Source: Limanda limanda (lineage: Eukaryota; Chordata; Actinopteri; Pleuronectiformes; Pleuronectidae). From it: a stretch of 64,000 nt of DNA. Positions within the stretch are counted from its first letter, which is position 1. Each line of letters starts with the position of its first letter. The notes under the pieces are model-generated. The model saw nothing but the letters and a program-made list of their open reading frames with translations. It had not been told where the DNA came from and ran no database searches. The DNA lies in NCBI RefSeq assembly GCF_963576545.1, contig NC_083639.1:25231118-25295117 (forward strand). Reading direction: 5' to 3'. The translations under genes were made by a program, and so were the position numbers. Positions 1 to 53,814 of the stretch are shown here, piece by piece.

Positions 1-345
1 TAAAACGAGTGGCTGTAACGTTTTATTTTTTTCTTTCATTTGGCTGAGCCCATGAAAGTTCCTGCGTCCCTTTTAAAAAGTTATTTTTAGTGGCTGGGTA
101 ATGCAGGGGTGCAGCCCTGTGTGCTCAGAAGCTGAAAGCGTCAGAAAAGGAGTTTCTTACGAACGGGCCTGAAACTCCAACGACCTTGAGTTTGAGAGCA
201 GCGTGATTTACACCTTGTGGTTCATCAGTGGTCGGCCTCACATGCTGGCACGGTCCTGGCTTCCAGTGTGAGGAGCCACGCAGAGTCCCAGACCTGTTAA
301 TTGCACAAGACATGGAAACCCAGAGGGAGAAATGAATATCTCATT

Positions 346-390
346 TGTGTGTGTGTGTGTGTGTGTGTCTGTGTGTGTGTTTGTGTGTGT
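346..390. repeat. Imperfect (TG)n microsatellite ending in a G run
   Basis: Mostly alternating TG with a few interruptions (TCTG, TTTG), followed by six G. It is a simple intronic repeat. Confidence 0.9.
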
Positions 391-563
391 GGGGGGTGAA
401 GCGAATGCCAGTTGTCTAATAGCTTTCACACAAGCCTGATTGAATTAGACGGCGAGGAGGAGTGTGTTCCTAATTGAATTGCGGGACCCTGTGTTGCAAA
501 CAGTGCTAGCTAGTGTTCCCTATGGAAGTGCTGGGGGGGGGGGACAGGCTGGCATGTCCCCAC

Positions 564-1395
564 CATAGATATATATAAAGACTAGATGTCTCGTCAGCCT
601 TGCCGGCCAACAGAGCCGGACGTCACCACATGGCGGCCATCTTACCAGAGGTTGCTCACTCACCCATAACATTGTGTTGGTAAATAACCATAACTTACTC
701 AATTTTCAACCGATTTTGAAACGGTCTGGTTTGTTATATAAACGTCAGAGATGTAGTTATGACACTGCATAAATTATAAAAATTTTTTAGAAAATAACAT
801 AATTATTCATAAGTATGCAGTTTCATATCTACATCTCTGACGTTTATTACAAACCAGACCGTTTCAAAATCGGTTGAAAATTGAGCAAGTTATGGTTATT
901 TACCACTACCAACACAATGTGATGGGTGGGCGTGCCGCCTGTAGCAAGATGGCCGCCATGTGGTGACGTCCGGCTCCGTCGAACGAGACATCTAGTCTTT
1001 ATATATATCTATGGTTCAAAGCCTCGCCAGCCGGCCGTGTCACGTGACTGAGTCAGGAAGTGGTTCGCTGGTCTGGCGTGTGAAGACATAGATATATATA
1101 TAAAGACTAGATGTCTCGTCTGCGTTGCCGGCCAACAGAGACGAACGTCCGCACCTGGTGGCCATTAATATTTTTTAGAAAATAACATAATTATTCATAA
1201 GTATGCAGTGTCATATCTACATCTCTGACGTTTATAACAAACCAGACCGTTTCAAAATCGTTTCAAAATTTAGCAAGTTATGGTTATTTACCAACACAAT
1301 GTTATGGGTGAGCGAGCAACCTCTGGCAAGATGGCCGCCATGTGGTGACGTCCGGCTCCGTCGAACGAGACATCTAGTCTTTATATACATCTATG
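564..1395. mobile_element. Composite (dimeric) foldback hAT-like MITE
   Basis: The outer ends are CATAGATATATATAAAGAC at the left and its complement ending TCTATG at the right. An 8-bp direct repeat GTCCCCAC flanks the whole block (556-563 and 1396-1403), as expected of hAT transposition. Inside are two foldback units. A complete one spans about 564-1012. A shortened one spans about 1086-1395 and has lost most of its left arm. About 73 bp of unrelated sequence lies between them. The inner ends show no target duplication of their own. A related single unit occurs at 15949-16389. There is no transposase frame. Confidence 0.85.
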
Positions 1396-1755
1396 GTCCC
1401 CACTACCAGGGACAGACACACGACTCGTGGCTGCTCTCCCTGGTTGCACTGTGGCCTGGTGTGTGTCGTTTCACAAGGTCAAGCTTCACTTGGATGCGAC
1501 GGCCTGGAGTTGTGGGTGCAGGACGCCGGGTTTTATGAGACAAAACTACTGCAAAAGTTCACAGCTTGTCTTAATCTAATTTTCTCCTCTCTGAGAAAAA
1601 CAGCGGTTTGTCTTGTAAAAAAAGGAAAAAGCTCTTTACGATAGGCTCTGATCTGTCCCGGCAAGGATTCATATGAGCAGTTTTTACAGGCTGCACCAAA
1701 GCAAACAGAGGCCCTAACTGTAGCAGGCTCTCTGGTCACAATGGAATACAAGGAA

Positions 1756-1896
<141 letters not shown>

Positions 1897-1980
1897 CTCT
1901 GACGCTGGCCATTTTCACCGCTTTCAGCACTTTTTTCCTGCTGTGCTCACAAAACCTCGCACCTCACCTCCGATTCAGTT

Positions 1981-2065
1981 TTTTTTTTTCTCTCTCTCTC
2001 TCTCTCTCTCCCTCGTTTACCTCCGCAGCCTTTTCTCATTCACACCCGACCACCACCACACACGT

Positions 2066-2113
<48 letters not shown>
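1981..2113. repeat. T-run/(CT)n followed by (AC)n microsatellite cluster
   Basis: A T9 run leads into (CT)n at about 1990-2010. After a short spacer, (CA)n runs from 2067 to 2113. Simple-sequence intronic DNA. Confidence 0.95.
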
Positions 2114-2115
<2 letters not shown>

Positions 2116-3132
2116 TGCCTCTCTTTGTCTCCCGTCTTTGTTCTTTAATGGTGTGTTCATTAAATAAAGCAGGTTTTGCGATGGGGGGGTAGAGGAGGAC
2201 TGGATGCTGAAAAGGAGGAACATGAGGGTGCCTGGTGGACAAAGAGTCTCTGTGTTGGCTGGTGGTGGTGGTGCGGTTGTTGTCGTTGTTTTTTTTCCAA
2301 CACAAGGTGTGGCTTTTGGCTGGATCACCTGATTGTGTGTCTGTGATCGCACAACACCCAGGTAGCCACGGTGGAAATGTCTTTGTTTGGCTCCTCTATG
2401 TGGTGTTTGTGTGCTCGTGTGTTGATTCAGAGCCAGATTCACAGGGGGAGTATTTCCAGTACGTCTGCATGCTCACACTGGCATTGCTTCTGAAAACAAT
2501 CCCCCCCCACCCCCCCCGCCCCGGCCTTCCTCTGTCTTTCTCTCTATCAGCGCATCTGTCTTTACTCTCTCAAACACATAAACACTCACGCACCGAAGCC
2601 GCAGACGCTGCTGTCGGGTTCAGGTGGGTTTTTTTTTCAGCTGCAGGTCTCACCTTCCGTAGGCGATAAATCTCCTGAGCTGTAATATTCAGGAAACCTT
2701 TGAAACAACCTGCAAATTACCTGCTGTTAAAAAACCCCGACTCGCACCCCGGTGGAGACTCAGCCCTCATATCTCATACTGTCCCGCTTTTTATTCCGTG
2801 TGTCGAGCAGAAACCTCTAATTAAAGCCTTTATGTCGCTATATGTTATTAAACGTCATAAACAAGACAGTCACAAGCAGTTGGAGGTTTGGTATGTGTGT
2901 ATTTGAGGGGGTATTACTCAGCACTGGTTAATCTAATACTCGGTCTTTAAGTCTTTATTTTTTTGGTCTCAAATGGAAGGTTTATGGAGCGCGCATGCCT
3001 TTCGTGTCTCTGGAACCAATTTGAGGTGATCTGGACCTTTTTGACACAGCTCCCACCAAATTGAGTTTGAAGTGTTTATAAATTCCCCTTTTAAAGCTTT
3101 TTCTGTGCAGCTTTTGTTCTTAACTTTTTTTA

Positions 3133-3543
3133 TTTTTTATAAACATATTGGTTTTATATAGTTTTGTACATTTACATCAATTTACATACATACAAGTACC
3201 TTCCCCAACATGAAAATATGGCAGCATAAATGGAAATAAATAATACAAAAGTCACAGAAATTGCTAAGATATGATTACAAGATAAATTCAAGTACAAAAA
3301 ATTACAATGAAAATACTAATTTAAACTAAATTAAAACAAATTAAATATATATAAGTACAATAGAATACAGTCACTAACCAGAACCAGAGCACAGCACACA
3401 TTCCTCACACCAGATTAGTCACTTCACATTTCCAATGCCTCTTCAATGTCACCATTCTTAACAAAGTCCCAAAACATCTCCCAGATACTGTCAAATTGAG
3501 AAGCTTTCTCCCTAACTACATATGTTAACTTCTCAAGAGCCAC
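3133..3543 (-). mobile_element. 5'-truncated L1-like LINE insertion (3' end only)
   Basis: A 17-bp direct repeat GTTCTTAACTTTTTTTA flanks the block at 3116-3132 and 3544-3560. Read on the minus strand, the element carries a short frame (about 3424-3543) with EKLTYVV then IWEMFWDFV, ending in a stop. This resembles the C-terminal tail of L1-clade ORF2 proteins. An AT-rich 3' UTR follows and ends in a T-rich stretch on the + strand. Long target duplication, 3'-only content and A/T tail fit target-primed reverse transcription. The same family occurs at 45091-45729 and 62055-62756. Confidence 0.82.
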
Positions 3544-4238
3544 GTTCTTAACTTTTTTTACTGCATTTCATTGTTTGTCCCACTTCCAGAGTCCGCGGCT
3601 GCCGTCCCCAGAGATCTGAGAGCGAAACTGCTTGATGATGTTAATGATATTAATAGTGGCAGTGTGGTTTTTTTTGGAGTATCGGAAGCAGGAACAACAG
3701 AGGAGCTGTTGTCAATGAATATTCGTACATTAATTAACTCTGCTTGCCAGGAGGGTATCTGAAGTTGGAGGAAACATCCAAAAAAAAAACAGCCTTTAGC
3801 TCTCGTGTGTTGTGCTTGCCTGGCAGCAGCCTGGTGATCAAACAGCTCAGCAGCAGCAGTCTGGGCGGCCAGGGAGGTAGGGAATTAAGGCTCTGATCTG
3901 TTTTTTAATCACAGCTTTCCACGTCTCTGCTTCTCTACATCTGACACCAGACGACTTCGCAACTCTTAAAATCTGTCATCTGGGTATGAGGTGGAAATTC
4001 CCCAAATATTTCCCCCAAAAGTAATGGCGGTGGCACGACACAGCGGCAAGCCAAGACCTATACTGTGATTCTGTTTCCTCTTGAACGGGAGAGGAGACTT
4101 CTCTTCATGGACTTATTGAGTTTCTTCAGGTGCCAGCTTTGTTATCGAGAGAAAGGAAGTGATTTAAATTTTCGTCTGTTAAATATCTAAATATTGATTT
4201 GATTAGATTTTGCTTTTTGTAATGACTATTTGAGTTTG

Positions 4239-4967
4239 TGTAAGTTTGAATTATCTAGCTACAGGTCAGGTCCTACAAGTACATAGCACAACATATTTTT
4301 GTCATTTTAGGTAAAGTTCTTATCATGCTTAGAATTTTGTTATTAGTTATTTGATGCTTTAAAAATAGGGTTACACATTATGATTGGCAGCTGAGACTGA
4401 CTCGTGCTTGTTCGGCTCCAACCTCGCAAGATGGAAGCGTTTGTATTTTTGCTTTACTTCAGGAGGTAGCTCATCATCCATCTTTATACACAGACTTTGG
4501 CTAAAACGTGTCTTGAATACTTTCACACTGAATAGAGCCGATCTCCAGTAGCCAAGAGAAACGTGTCTGTGGATGTTTGTTGTGTGTTTGTTATGTGTAA
4601 GTTTGAATTATCTAGCTACAAGTCAGGTCCTACAAGTACATATCAACAAATCTTCTCAAATATAGTTTCTGTCATTTTAGGTACAGTTCTTATCATATTT
4701 AGAATTTTGTTATTAGTTGTTTGATGCTTTAAAAATTGGGTTACACATTATGATTGACAGCTGAGACTGACTCGTGCTTGTTCGGCTCCAACTGTGCAAG
4801 ATGGAAGAGTTTGTATCTGGGATATTTTAGCTTTATTTCAGGAGGGAGTGGCAGCTCATCATCCATCTTTATACACAGACGTTTGGCTCAAACGTGTCTT
4901 GAATACTTTCACACTGAATAGAGCCGATCTCCAGTAGCCAAGAGAAACGTGTCTGTGGATGTTTGTG
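4239..4967. repeat. Tandem duplication, two diverged copies of about 350-370 bp
   Basis: Copy A (about 4239-4582) and copy B (about 4595-4967) share long blocks in the same order. They start at GTAAGTTTGAATTATCTAGC, pass through a block beginning CAGCTGAGACTGACTCGTGC, and end near GTCTGTGGATGTTTG. The differences are substitutions and small indels, including an extra stretch in copy B near 4815-4850. Whether the unit is itself an old transposon is unclear. Confidence 0.85.
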
Positions 4968-5858
4968 GTACTTGGTGCGGAATTTGCATCACCCACCGCT
5001 GAACTATCCAACATCTGATTATTATTGTACAACCGCTCTGGTACCGAGACATCCTGCAGCTTCATCAATAACTTTTTTTATATTTTTGTATTTCCCTCCC
5101 CATGCAGACTTTGAAGCCATTGTTCTGATTGTCATGCACATTGCTCAGACTGTTGCAGCACGTACATTCACTGTGGGCCCAGTAACACGCTGAAAAAACT
5201 CCCAATCGCAGCCGTTCCCCACCTCTCTCCCTCACGTCTCTTTTGTTTCCATCTTTACACTTCTCTCTCTCTCTCTCTCCTCCCTCCCTCCCCCCCCTCT
5301 CGTCGCTCCCTCTTTATGCTGCCTCCTTTTGGAGTTGCTCCTCGGAGCGCTGCTCTCCCATAGACCGCACTGTGCCGCCGAGGTTCAATCCCAATTCCCC
5401 ACATAGCTGTTGCCCGGGCCTCATTCAGAGGCTGTTGACTGGCAGTGTGAATGTCCAGGCCTCACGTTTCGCCCCCGGACCCAGAACCGTTTCCCGCATC
5501 AATCATGGAGAAAGAAAAACATGTCAAGGCGAATACTTAGCAAGGAGATATATGAGATTCCTTCTTACTTTTCTGCAGTAACCCTCATTGCCACTGGTAT
5601 TTGTGACGATGAAAATAACACAATTGTGCTGCCTTGCAAATTTGCACAGCTTCTGACACACTTCAGCATAAAAGTAAGATAGAAATTACTGTTATAGTTT
5701 ATCGCCTTTTGCTGGAGTCAGAACTAGTAGATATTTGATGCATGTAATGAACATTTTTTTATGCCCACTCTCAACTAACCCTTGCTGACCAAGTTAACTT
5801 TCGTCTCTAACAGGAGATACAGCTTGAGTCGTCTTTTTCCAGTTATCACAGTAGTGAT

Positions 5859-6476
5859 TAGGGTTGCAAAATTCCGGGAATATTCAAAGTTGGAAACTTT
5901 CCATGGGAATATACGGGAATTAACGGGAATATACGTGAATTAACGGGAATAAACTGGAAATGTTGTGGGTAATTTATACTAACTGTATTTACCTTGTCAT
6001 ATACAGACATAAATATAAACATTTTGTTGTGTCATAGGCTGATTTGAGCCCTGAGGAAACTTTGGGCACTTGACTATATGCTTCTGCATCGTTGTGTCAT
6101 TCTTAACATAGGTCTTTGCACAGTATTTGCAAATGCAATCCTCAATCAGCATGCTAATATATTTTCCCCAGTAATATCATCGAAACTTACCTGACTAGTC
6201 CTGCAAACTACAGCAGGCCTCAATAGCCCTGCTGTAGAGTGAAGGATGCTGGGAATTATCTGTGCATTTGATAGAAGAAAGCACAGTGGAGTGTGCTGCA
6301 TTCCATACATCTTTAAAATAGAGTTTGAATGATGTTTTTATCGCTCAGCGTTTAATTTGCATAGTTTTCTTTTTTTTTCAAAATTCCCCAAATTCCCGAG
6401 CTTAATATTCCCGTTGAAAGTTTAAGGGAAAGTTTCCGGAAATTTACTGGAAACTTTCCGCCCCTTTGCAACCCTA
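5859..6476. mobile_element. Nonautonomous hAT element, internally deleted copy (618 bp)
   Basis: Terminal inverted repeats are TAGGGTTGCAAAATTCC and its complement ending TTTGCAACCCTA. A perfect 8-bp target duplication GTAGTGAT lies at 5851-5858 and 6477-6484. Compared with the copies at 19235 and 37595, it lacks the internal segment that encodes the BED zinc finger. The deletion joint is near 6133-6136. Confidence 0.92.
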
Positions 6477-8166
6477 GTAGTGATTGACAAAAAAATATTC
6501 TTTATTGTCAGGACAGCAATGTTTCATCTCATCTTAAACCCACTCACTCCTCTGCGCACGCATCGCCTCTCCTTTTTTTTTATCCAGTATCTTTTTCGTC
6601 CCGACTGCAGGATTCACTCTTCACTGGGCAGATTTAGAAGTTGAAGCTCTGAGTAATGTACTTTGAGTTACAAGAGGAAAAGAGCATTAGCCCCTGGCCT
6701 GTGAGGTCTCTGGGTTCAGCGATGCGTCTGTCTCATATAAACATTGGGACTGGACGCGGATTATTTCTGCTTTGTGATTTGCCCTCTTTTAAATGGGAGT
6801 CTCAGCTGCAGATGTTTCCATATTCCAGATGCTGAGCTGTAATTGCAGAAACAGCCTCAGAGTGCAATAATGGCTGAATTTTTTTTTTGTGTATTTATTG
6901 CTTTATAGTGCGGAAAACTGCAGTTGTGTCATAAGTACGTTTTTAGGAACGGAGGGAGAAGCTGTTCCAATAATGAGTGAGACGAGTTGCTTTAAATAAT
7001 ACGAGCACAGGATGTAATCATAATCCAAATCAGCTTTTACAGTGGATTTAATACGAGAAAACATTCCCATGAAGCCACCACATTAAATTCAAACATAATA
7101 AAAAATATGCAAGAACACGAAGTGGATGGAGAAGCTTTGTTTTTGTCTTTCATCGGCCTCAACAAGATTATGATGCTTTTTGTACCGTTACTAAAAACAC
7201 CAGCGCAGACAGACCTGAGGGTTCGGAGCTTCAGAGACGCTGAGCATCCCGTGTGTGAATTCTTCATGTTACTCAGCTTCCAACACCTCTGTCTCCACAC
7301 AGCTGCATTTCCCCCTTTTACCAAGGGAGCAGGTGGGAGCTGGATTACCTGAAGCTAAATTGTAGCTGGTTTGACCCAAGATAGAAAAAAACGCTCTCGA
7401 AATGTGGTGCATGAGCAAATTGCTGGAAAAAGGCTAAAATAAAAATTCAGCAGTGAAAGTTTAGGTGGAATGTGACTCAGGAGAGCATAAGGGGATTTCA
7501 CACACAGCTAAGTTAGTTTGTTCATCACCACAACGACAGATGTACAATCTGTCCTCCACCCAAACTCACAGATGATGCACATACACAGACTTTGATGGCA
7601 GCTGCGGCATGTGTTCATCTTTGTCTTTATCATGAATGCTACTTTTCTTCCCAGGTTTCCAGAGACAACCCCCTTTAAAAGGGCTCTTAACAGAAAGCAG
7701 GGCACTTCAGAGATTTCTCAGGCAACTAGAGCGTGTTGAATAATTCAAAGCAAACTTACAACTTGTTTCCATGTTGCCGTATCTGCAGAGAGGGCTGCCT
7801 CACATGCAAGGCTTTACTGCCGGGTATTTATATGTCTGGCTGCTCTGATATATATTTACATGCTGGTCTGGGTTTGGGTTTTCCGTGTTGTGTTCACTCT
7901 CACGTGATTGCTTCTCTTGTTGCCACATCTCAAAAGGGAAATAACAGTGAGGTTTGATAACTGAAATGTGTTATTAATCCAATAAACGTAATTAATCAAG
8001 CATAATCGTCGTTAGTCGTAGCCTTATTCCCTTTATTGTCTTACCTAAGGGTTGAATTTCCCTGCTGTTAAATCGTGAAAGTCTTTCCTGCGAAGATTTC
8101 TTCTTCACTGTTCTTTCTGTGTTTATTTATTCATCCCGATTTTTTTCTTTATCCTCTATCTTACAG

Positions 8167-49075
<40,909 letters not shown>

Positions 49076-49797
49076 CCCTTCCGAGCGGAGTGGAGGTGGA
49101 GGCGGTGGGGGGGGAGAGAAGTCGGTCGGGATGCAGGGTTCTGGGTGCAGAGGGTGGAGTGGATGTTTTTTCTCTTTTTTTTATTTTTTCGCGTGACAGT
49201 GCGTCTGGTCCTCCCACCAGACTACCATCATCCCTCGTTCCCCTCTCCACCTCCACCTCCCCCTGTCCTACTCTCGTCCTATCACCCTGACTCTCCCTCC
49301 ATCCTTGGAATTGGAACTTCCATGTGATGAAGCGTCACCTGGCCGACCCGCCTCTGGAGCCTGAAGCACGGGAGGTCAGAAGTGACCAGCTACACCACCT
49401 CTTTTTCTTCCTTTTTTTTTCCAATTTTCCACCAATTTTCATTTGATGTTGAACTTTTTATTGTTTTGGTTTTGTTTTTGTTTTTTCCTGCTAATTTTGT
49501 AAAGAATTTTTTTTTAAAGAAAAAAAAAACTGATGAAAAGGCAACAAGGAGTTTATCTACATTTATAGATGATATAAGGTTGTTACACTAGATGAACTGA
49601 GTAGGAAAGCTACCCTTTAAAAGGGCAAAAAAAAAAAAAAAAAAAAGAATCAAGGAAGAGTTGAGGAAATCGTCCTCGAGGAGACGAGGAGACGGTCTTT
49701 GTCGTTTTTAGGGTTTTTTTTGGACATCATGAGGAACCGGAGTTCTCTGTGGGACCCGACGTGCACTTCCATCTGTTTCCACCAGGAGAGAAAACAC

Positions 49798-49803
49798 AAT
49801 AAA
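49798..49803 (+). promoter_or_regulatory. Possible proximal polyadenylation signal
   Basis: AATAAA 723 nt after the stop codon. The surrounding sequence is A-rich, so the hexamer could be chance. No clear GU-rich element was seen just downstream. Confidence 0.3.
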
Positions 49804-50120
49804 AAAGAAACGGACAACTTTTGACACAGACTGATGTCAAAAAAAAAAACTTCATCCAGACTGATCAACAATCATGAAAAAAGAAAACACACAAAAAAAA
49901 AAAAAAAAAAAAGTATTGCAAGTAATTTTTCTATATTGTGTGAAATTTTGTGACGGAGATTTTTCCCTCTCACCATGCTTCCTTCTCACGATAGACGAGT
50001 TTCTTTTGTTTTTCATTTGTTTTTCTCTTTCACGGTGAAATATTCACAGCCTGCCAAATAGAACTCTTCCCTGTCTTTGCACCCCCAACCTGCCCCCCCC
50101 CCCCCATCATGGTCCTGTAC

Positions 50121-50128
50121 TGTAAATA
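50121..50128 (+). promoter_or_regulatory. Pumilio-type element in the 3' UTR
   Basis: TGTAAATA matches the Pumilio recognition consensus UGUANAUA. A single 8-mer is weak evidence alone. Confidence 0.35.
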
Positions 50129-51087
50129 TCAGATGCACTTGAAACCTGTCGGGAACGTGAGGACTCAGAGACGTTGGAGCTGATCGGTACAGGAAGCAGA
50201 CGAGCCGAGGATTCATGTTCGTCCCGGTTGTGTGATAAAAAAAGTAGTTTGTGAGAAAGCAACAAAAAACATGAATTCATCGACGTCCTGTTCTAGGCTC
50301 CTCCCTCCTCTGCAGCCTGACGTGCACACGCTTCAGCACATGCGCACCACGTGCTGGAGGCAGCGGTGGCTCGGGGGGGTGGGGGGGCGGACTCGTGTTT
50401 GATCGCATGCTGAGTGAGTGGTTTAATTTCACAGTGCTTTGATTTGATTCAATTACTAGAAAAGTCTCTGTTTGGTTACGAGCTTGGATTCGACACACTC
50501 TACACAATACAGTGTGGCTGCATTGTGTTCACTCGTTCTGCTTCTTCCAGTTTTTCCTTTTGAAAAGACATTTTTTCTTTCAATGTTTTTAAAGTATTAA
50601 AGTTTTAATAGCACACGTGGTTATTTTTTACCCACACGGTCACAGGTAGACTTTTTACAATCAGGCGTTTTGATGAATTACACACAAAAAATGCAACGTG
50701 TTATTTTTATTGCAATTTCTGTATGGATATTATTGGATTGTTATTATTGTTATTATTATTATTATGACTTTTTAGATGATTTTTTTTTCTGCACTGAGTC
50801 TCCTGTTTGACTCCGAACAAACACTCTGGATCCTCCACAAATGCTTTTGAACTTATATTTTGGGGAAAAATGAATCATGTTTGGTGCACAAAAAAAAAAA
50901 GGACAAAAAAAGAAACGTGTAGATATAAAACAGCTTTTTTTTTTTTCTCCCTGTAACAGGTTTTGATTTCACTTCGGAGACAGTGTATGCATTTATTGTT
51001 TGGTTTCCTGTGAACGAAGCTGTCTCACGAGTACAGAACTGTCGGTTATTGTTTGTGTTGTCGTCGCTAGCCTGGTGTAAGGGTCAC

Positions 51088-51107
51088 GGGGGGGGGGGGG
51101 GGGGGGG
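51088..51107 (+). repeat. G20 homopolymer in the 3' UTR
   Basis: Twenty consecutive G on the sense strand. It can form a G-quadruplex in DNA or RNA and is prone to length errors. Confidence 0.95.
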
Positions 51108-51318
51108 AGATGGAGTTTGTAGCAATGCAACGATTCCCCGGAGGTTATGTATGCAGCCGGTAAATGATACCGGCCGAGCAGAGCTCCTACTGGGCCTTGC
51201 TCTGAGTCCTGACAGCCAGACACGGACCTCCAGCTGTGAGTCATCGGTCAGATGTGCCCGGTCGCAGCAGGGCGGCCCCCCCCACCCGGATCACAGCCGC
51301 TCTGTCCAGGCACTGATT

Positions 51319-51320
<2 letters not shown>

Positions 51321-51356
<36 letters not shown>
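51321..51356. repeat. (CT)n microsatellite
   Basis: Pure CT tract of about 16 units, preceded by CTCC. Confidence 0.93.
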
Positions 51357-51361
<5 letters not shown>

Positions 51362-52711
51362 CCCTTGATCACATCCATGCTTGTCGGACCACCTGTCCGC
51401 CGCTCCCACTGATCTGCTCGCTGTCGGCCTTCAGCAGTTGTCCGATCATGTCTCTGCGAGTGTGTGAGGCGGTTCGGATCTTATGTTGTCCCGATAAAAC
51501 AAATGCTTCCAGTTTCCCGGGTTTGACCGAATCCTCTGATCTGGACCCGAGTTCTTCTGGTTTCACTACAGACAGCTTGAGCACCAAAGCCCCGGTTACA
51601 GAAAGTGAGAAACCTCAGTTGCAGCTGCAGCCTTGTCGTCCCACCTTCCACGGCCCCCGGCTGTCCTCAGACATATTTTTTTTTTAATTCTCTTTGTGCC
51701 CCCATAATCCTCCCTTTTTTTATATTTTCATATGCAGTGCAACACATAAGAAGGCATCGTTTCCTGGAAGCTTTTATAACGTATAAAAGTGGAGGAGGAG
51801 AATCACGAGCTGTTTGTCATAGCAGCGAAAGCCGGAGAATGATGCTGTGACCTAAATGCCACTGATGCCAACATGCATTTTTTTTTTTTTCTTACAGAGC
51901 TTCAGACTGTCTTCCTTTTCCACGTCGCCACACTTAACAGCTCATCAGTTTTATTTAGCGAGGCCGAGGCTGTACGTCTTCTCGTGGTGCAGCAAATATT
52001 CCGTCTGCAGGAAAAACACTTAATGTTGTTCAAGGAATGAATCTGAAGTCGGCGCAGGACGAGAGGCTTTCTGCTCCGGGCCTATTCCAGCTCGTTCAGA
52101 TGCTTGTCCGTGGACACTGCCAAGACGCAGAGTTATTAATCAAGCAATTATCCTTGAACTGTGCTTCAAGGAACCTCCCTCCACTGGGTGGGCAGACATG
52201 AAATAATGCTGAAGAAGATTTTTCTTTCTTTCTTTCCTTGCAGCTAAGAGACTTCCAGTCCCCGGCTGAAGGGTTACTTTGTTGTTTCCAGTTGAATCTG
52301 AAGGAGCTTGAATTGAATGTGGAGTGTTTTGGAAGCACTGCATGAAGTATTTATGTATCGTATTATTTTGATGTCACAAAAAAGAGCCGTGTTGTCGCAG
52401 CTCAGGGCTGAGCAGAGATCAGAGGGAGAGGAGAACACGTCTGTTCTCTTCATGTTTCAAGAGATTCTGGTTTCCCCGGCTACTCGTTTTACACCAAACG
52501 CCCAAGCTGTGAAAAACTCCAGTGTTAAACAAACCCAGTAACTGATTCATACAATCCAAAAAAAAATATGCTGGGCAAATCTCTCAAAGGGTTTTTTTAC
52601 TTGATCTGGTGATTATTCTTTAATCGCCTCCCTGAGATCAAACTGAATATTTCCTTCAAGGGACATTTTTATCCATAACTGTAAATGTTTTTACAGTGCA
52701 AAACTGCAGTC

Positions 52712-52713
52712 AC

Positions 52714-52745
<32 letters not shown>
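52712..52745. repeat. (AT)n microsatellite
   Basis: Alternating AT with a TAAAT break. Confidence 0.9.
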
Positions 52746-53808
52746 GAATTTTGGATCACTGACAGATTAAAATCTGCTTTATTTCAAATCAATATGTTCT
52801 GTGTACAGAAAGGTGTTGTCACCTTTTAGTCCAGTGGCTTGTTTCCCTTCCAAAACATTTCTTTACTGCTCTTTCACTTCCCAGAAGAAAAAAAAAAAAT
52901 GTATTTAACTTTACAGACGTAGTTTTATTGCAAAATTTCATAGTTTTATAGCAGCAAAACTACGTCATCTACACATTCAGACTCCAGTTTCTCTAGTTTC
53001 AAGACTTTTTTTCTTAAGAGTTTTCCTCTGGAAATGGAAGTCGATGTAATATGGATCTGACTCTCGTGACGGTTTCACATAACGTCTCTGCCTATACTGC
53101 AACTTCTCAGCCAAACATTCTGCGCGTTCTCCTCTTACATCTGTGAAGCAAAAGTAAAAAACCCAGTCGGCCCTGTCCTCGCCGCGTGCCAATATTTCGA
53201 AGGACGGAGAGAAACCGTAAAGTCTCAGTGTTACGGCTTCATGAGAGTGAGCGTAAACAGAGCCCGTGCCAGCTCGTCCCCACCGGGCTTCGTCTGAACG
53301 CCACCCAACGACAGCGTGGTCGGAGCCAGAGGCCTCCGGGTGCAGCAGACAGAAAATGGCTCCCGTGCCACGGCTGCTGCTGCGCGAAGCACCAGAGCGC
53401 CCTCTAGTGCTGTGGTGGTCCCATGTAGCACGCTGACCTCAGGTCCAGGTGGTCTGTGAGTGCTGCAGCCGGCTGGGGACACACATGCTCAGACAGACTC
53501 ACTACAGCACCCTGCCACTGCCACGTCCCCCCCCCCCCTGTACGTCCCAGTGTTCCCACTCTGTTTACTCGTCCCTGCCCTCCAGCCCACCACCACCACC
53601 ACTCCAGCCGTCGGTTAGTGCAGGCGGGGGGGCTCCACACGTCCTCGACCTGTGCCGGTTCAGACCACTGTGACTGATGTGGGACATCCTGTATTTCTGT
53701 ATAAATGTATATTGACTGTAACCCTGTGAATGATGTAACAATTTCATTATTTGTAATATTGTCATTGGTTTATTTTCTAAAAATGGAAAGCCCAACTTGA
53801 CTCTCCTC

Positions 53809-53814
53809 AATAAA
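53809..53814 (+). promoter_or_regulatory. Probable distal polyadenylation signal of ephb2
   Basis: AATAAA, with a T/GT-rich element (AGTTATTTATTGTTT) starting about 30 nt downstream. The 100 nt before it (CTGTATAAATG, TGTAACAATTTCATTATTTG) look like the AT-rich end of a long vertebrate 3' UTR. Cleavage would fall near 53830-53838. Confidence 0.6.

Noticed and set aside
2017..2442. 141-codon minus-strand frame in the first intron
   Set aside because: It is driven by a CA repeat, with no family resemblance.
50983..51687. 234-codon + strand open frame after the stop codon
   Set aside because: It includes translated G20 and CT tracts and lies in the probable 3' UTR. Its composition is low-complexity and no domain is visible.
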